Source: a bacterium (GTDB lineage Bacteria; Patescibacteria; Microgenomatia; Levybacterales; GWA1-39-11). Taken from it: 8,143 nt of DNA. Shown here one piece after another: positions 7,301-8,143 of this stretch. Under the pieces are notes generated by a model. The model was not told the origin of the DNA. It did no database searches and was given only the letters and a program-made list of their open reading frames with translations. The stretch covers positions 6,280-14,422 of the forward strand of contig JAKAHW010000011.1 of NCBI GenBank assembly GCA_021825285.1, in the 5' to 3' direction. Within the stretch, counting starts at the first letter, position 1, and each line of letters begins with the position of its first letter. Position numbers and translations under genes: made by a program.

Positions 7301-8143
7301 GGATGCAAAAACTACCAAGACCCCAAAGTGCAGATAGTTAGTAAATGAATATGTGTGATACCTTTTGTACCAGTTGGGGCGTGTGTATCTTACATGGTGA
7401 TAAATTTTTTTGTGAATTGGAAAGGAGGCAGTTGAGATATCATAGGGAGCATAAAACTCCTTTTTGATGTTTTTGATTTGGTGCAGGATTTTTTCATACC
7501 TTGAATTAGAAGGTTGAGTTTCTTCTTTTTTCTCCCGGATTTTTTCAGCTATCTTTGAAGCAATTTTATCCTCTGCAATTTCATAAGGCTTAAAAATTTT
7601 TTGGATAAGCCTGACCGGAGGGAAAAGCGAGTATGACTCTTTTTTCTCAAGAGTAATTTGGTCAAGGCTCATTGTCTCTTTTGGTTTTTTGTGAAGCATA
7701 ACTGCCAAAACCTCTACATCAGGCACCAGCCCTTCTGCTTTGGCGTATGAAAGATATTTTCTGATAGAAGAAAGCTTTCTATTGATACTTCTTGGCGAGA
7801 ACTTTTTAAGAGCAAGAAGCCTTTGTTTGTATTCCTCGATAAGCTCAGGCGTAATTACTTCAAACCCCGGTTTTTCAAGTGCTTCTTCCATCCATTTGAT
7901 GAATCCCTGAACGTCAATGATATAGTTCTTTATAGTAAGATATGATGAACCATGATTGTAAAGATATTCTTTGAATTCCTTTTTCTTCCAAAGATCAGTT
8001 GGTGTGGTTGTTTGGGTAATAGGCTGGATTTCAAAAGGTGAAGAATCAGCCAGGCCTTGATCTTTAAGATATGCAAAGAATTTTCGGAGGCTCGAGACAT
8101 GTCTTTCATATGAGCGGGGAGAAAGCTTGCTTAAATACTCTTT
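4088..8143 (-). CDS. Membrane-anchored tail-fibre-like protein: tandem recombinase core-binding-like domains, TM segment, beta fibre, peptidase_S74 domain; 5' partial
   Basis: The frame is open from the window edge at 8143 to a TAG at 4088-4090, giving 1351 visible residues; the true start is outside. The ATG at 7889-7891 is internal to a helical domain, so it is not the start. In order: the end of one core-binding-like domain (1-38); a second, nearly complete one (about 52-142); a Lys/Glu-rich helical linker (about 155-230); a basic patch and a membrane segment (about 269-293); a beta domain starting RVLSFQGRLT and closing with PRQRLASVPYAI (about 308-407), common in front of S74 fibres; fibre repeats (about 528-807); the S74 domain (about 835-919); a long beta/coiled stretch; and a final beta domain (about 1279-1351). 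The positive charge before the membrane segment predicts the helical domains inside the cell and the fibre outside. Only two Cys occur (KCLLGG and GSCG), and they could pair. There is no recombinase catalytic domain. I infer a surface fibre; its target is unknown. Confidence 0.9.
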   Translation of the reverse strand, partial: KEYLSKLSPRSYERHVSSLRKFFAYLKDQGLADSSPFEIQPITQTTTPTDLWKKKEFKEYLYNHGSSYLTIKNYIIDVQGFIKWMEEALEKPGFEVITPELIEEYKQRLLALKKFSPRSINRKLSSIRKYLSYAKAEGLVPDVEVLAVMLHKKPKETMSLDQITLEKKESYSLFPPVRLIQKIFKPYEIAEDKIASKIAEKIREKKEETQPSNSRYEKILHQIKNIKKEFYAPYDISTASFPIHKKIYHHVRYTRPNWYKRYHTYSFTNYLHFGVLVVFASGVGYIIFQNLFVAPHKENNLFAAAPSRVLSFQGRLTDAQNNPITAATDITFAIYNAETGSVSLWTETQTAITPDSQGFFSVNLGATTPIPGNVFTDNSSLYLGIAINGTPELVPRQRLASVPYAINSETLQGMVPITDLNAGTSNVLLALDSTGKLTIGGKASPTFEATGGEFKLAGKSLVLATSTGSNGNITLAPDGSGKIDLHSALINSGNSGTFPGAVEVNDKFVVIATESAVAAFILNNNTAGGDIFTASSSGVTRFTIANDGLLIMKKYTTDGGLLFANSKGEVYQTGGGTSNKCLLGGTLPVWGSCGTGETPFWTQGTGTIYQANLTQDFLIGGTATSGAKFSVTNVASGSPVASISATSTGTGISLNGNGTIQSLLNSNLTIGGNTTGNIILSPNNGLGSVGIGTTTPIGVLNVNGTAPGKALTILNETGGNDIFTASAGGNTRFVIANNGNVGIGNSRPSSALDVWGLSGTASVASFSGNTSFAGLVIDNSGTGDILTASSSGMTRLTLTNNGNLGIGTATPGARLQVGNQGDGSIARANSWNTFSDIRFKDNINVIGDALNKVLALNGVSFTWRNSGLPSIGFVAQDVEKIVPEIVSTDAFGFKSLDYGKITPLLVNAIHDQQNQISSLMSGVINTGTVVASALNITTDSITIAGQSLKDFIVQTINTSKITLISPLVEADQISTNFISPLADSSDISLSLNDSKLTIHESRNASSSAVAEFDNKGNATLSGTLTSSGVNTGEATVSNQLSVNNLSANNATVAGTLRADRIIANNIEGLDSRIASIAATFSNQNQSSVSGNLSLQPLTTNYQPITNFVDISSFSANFATFHEGLIAFGPTTLEQLSVLDSISIGTNFTISSNSINLLGGDLEIQPLRQGGVSFLAGAVKIEADGNLKVNENAKFAKDVQVMGTLSANVISPLPQQDLNVTLPDSSLNVQDGTGNKVLSINQVGDVTASGSGTFGKLNLSFASPAYALNDTQAVATGSAGTATLKKYRTEITVYNPLITKDSLIYITPVGTTTSILSLLRQTPNTLYTQGSFTVGANSIAGQDIQFNWMIVN
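5387..5641 (-). other. Peptidase_S74 (intramolecular chaperone of endosialidase type) domain
   Basis: The domain opens with FSDIRFKDNI, continues with LNKVLALNGVSFTWR and IGFVAQDVEKIVPEIV, and closes with KSLDYGKITPLLVNAI and a short coil. These are the landmarks of the S74 family, which in phage tail spikes helps trimer folding and then cuts itself off at the Ser-Asp bond. The Ser (residue 835), the Asp after it and a Lys five residues after the Ser are all present, so the self-cleavage site looks intact. In phage proteins the domain is usually at the very C-terminus; here 516 residues follow the Ser. Confidence 0.85.
5723..6562 (-). repeat. Degenerate fibre repeats (DIFTAS..G.TR..I.N.G..GIG type)
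   Basis: Three copies of the unit lie at about 6479-6562 (GGDIFTASSSGVTRFTIAND), 5912-5992 (NDIFTASAGGNTRFVIANNG) and 5723-5803 (GDILTASSSGMTRLTLTNNG). The last two continue into GIG...P...L.V, a continuation that also appears alone at about 6032-6079 (GIGTTTP...LNVNG). This is the usual sequence of trimeric beta-fibre shafts that lead into an S74 domain. The copies are diverged at the DNA level. Confidence 0.75.
7265..7339 (-). other. Transmembrane segment of the fibre protein
   Basis: About 25 residues, NYLHFGVLVVFASGVGYIIF and the next five, form one hydrophobic span. The stretch before it is rich in Lys, Arg and His (KKIYHHVRYTRPNWYKRYH), and the stretch after it is nearly neutral. The positive-inside rule therefore places the helical N-terminal part in the cytoplasm and the fibre outside. 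It is too far from the N-terminus to be a cleavable signal peptide. Confidence 0.85.
7718..8143 (-). repeat. Tandem SAM-like core-binding domains of tyrosine-recombinase type, N-terminal to the membrane anchor
   Basis: Copy 1 is cut by the window edge (8030-8143, residues 1-38). Copy 2 covers about 7718-7990. Copy 2 has the full order of the XerC/XerD-type N-terminal domain: a helix with KEFKEYLYNHGSSYLTIKNY, then DVQGFIKWM, then ITPELIEEYKQRLLALKKF, then SPRSINRKLSSIRKYLSYA and EGLV. Comparing the last helix-turn unit of the copies (LSPRSYERHVSSLRK... with FSPRSINRKLSSIRK...), I count 13 identical residues in 25 aligned. In recombinases this domain clamps DNA and precedes the catalytic domain with its Arg/His/Tyr residues. 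Here the following sequence is a helical linker and a membrane segment instead. Confidence 0.75.

Noticed and set aside
7718..8143. Reading the region as an integrase gene or prophage edge
   Set aside because: Only core-binding-like domains are present, the catalytic Arg/His/Tyr domain is absent, and the frame runs on into a membrane segment and fibre. No attachment site or other phage gene is visible.

Overview
This window most likely comes from a bacterium of the Candidate Phyla Radiation, probably the Microgenomates side. I infer this from protein architecture, not from any marker gene. The signs are a very large membrane-anchored fibre protein with a peptidase_S74 domain and a C-terminal beta domain of a kind I associate with that group, a secreted multi-domain adhesin-like protein, a lack of clear Shine-Dalgarno sequences, very tight gene packing and modest G+C by eye. 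The stops used are TAA, TAA and TAG. The standard bacterial code gives long open frames, so UGA is not needed as a sense codon.

The layout is three protein genes that fill almost every base. From 1 to 3626 on the plus strand is the 3' part of a giant secreted modular protein (1207 residues visible, start outside the window). It carries fibronectin III-like domains with paired cysteines, a TLDc domain, a short beta-solenoid-like stretch, Asp-rich calcium-binding-type motifs, a DUF4082-like beta-sandwich and a cysteine-rich C-terminus. Eight bases later, 3635-4084 on the same strand encodes a 149-residue membrane-anchored protein whose outer domain looks like a cupredoxin fold without copper ligands. 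Converging on it, with three bases between the stop codons, is 4088-8143 on the minus strand. This is the 3' part (1351 residues visible) of a fibre protein whose start also lies outside the window. No RNA gene, CRISPR array, insertion sequence or clear terminator was seen, and no stretch over 300 bases lacks a gene.

Two architectures stand out. First, the TLDc domain, best known from eukaryotic OXR1/NCOA7-type proteins, sits between fibronectin-like repeats of a bacterial surface protein. Second, the fibre protein has at least two tandem helical domains that look like the core-binding (SAM-like) half of tyrosine recombinases on the cytoplasmic side of its membrane segment. The catalytic half is missing, and outside the membrane follow a long beta-rich fibre and a mid-protein S74 autoprocessing domain.

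All three products are predicted to be membrane-anchored or exported, so the window reads as a cell-surface locus, perhaps for attachment to a host cell or substrate. That role is inference; no partner or substrate can be named from the sequence.
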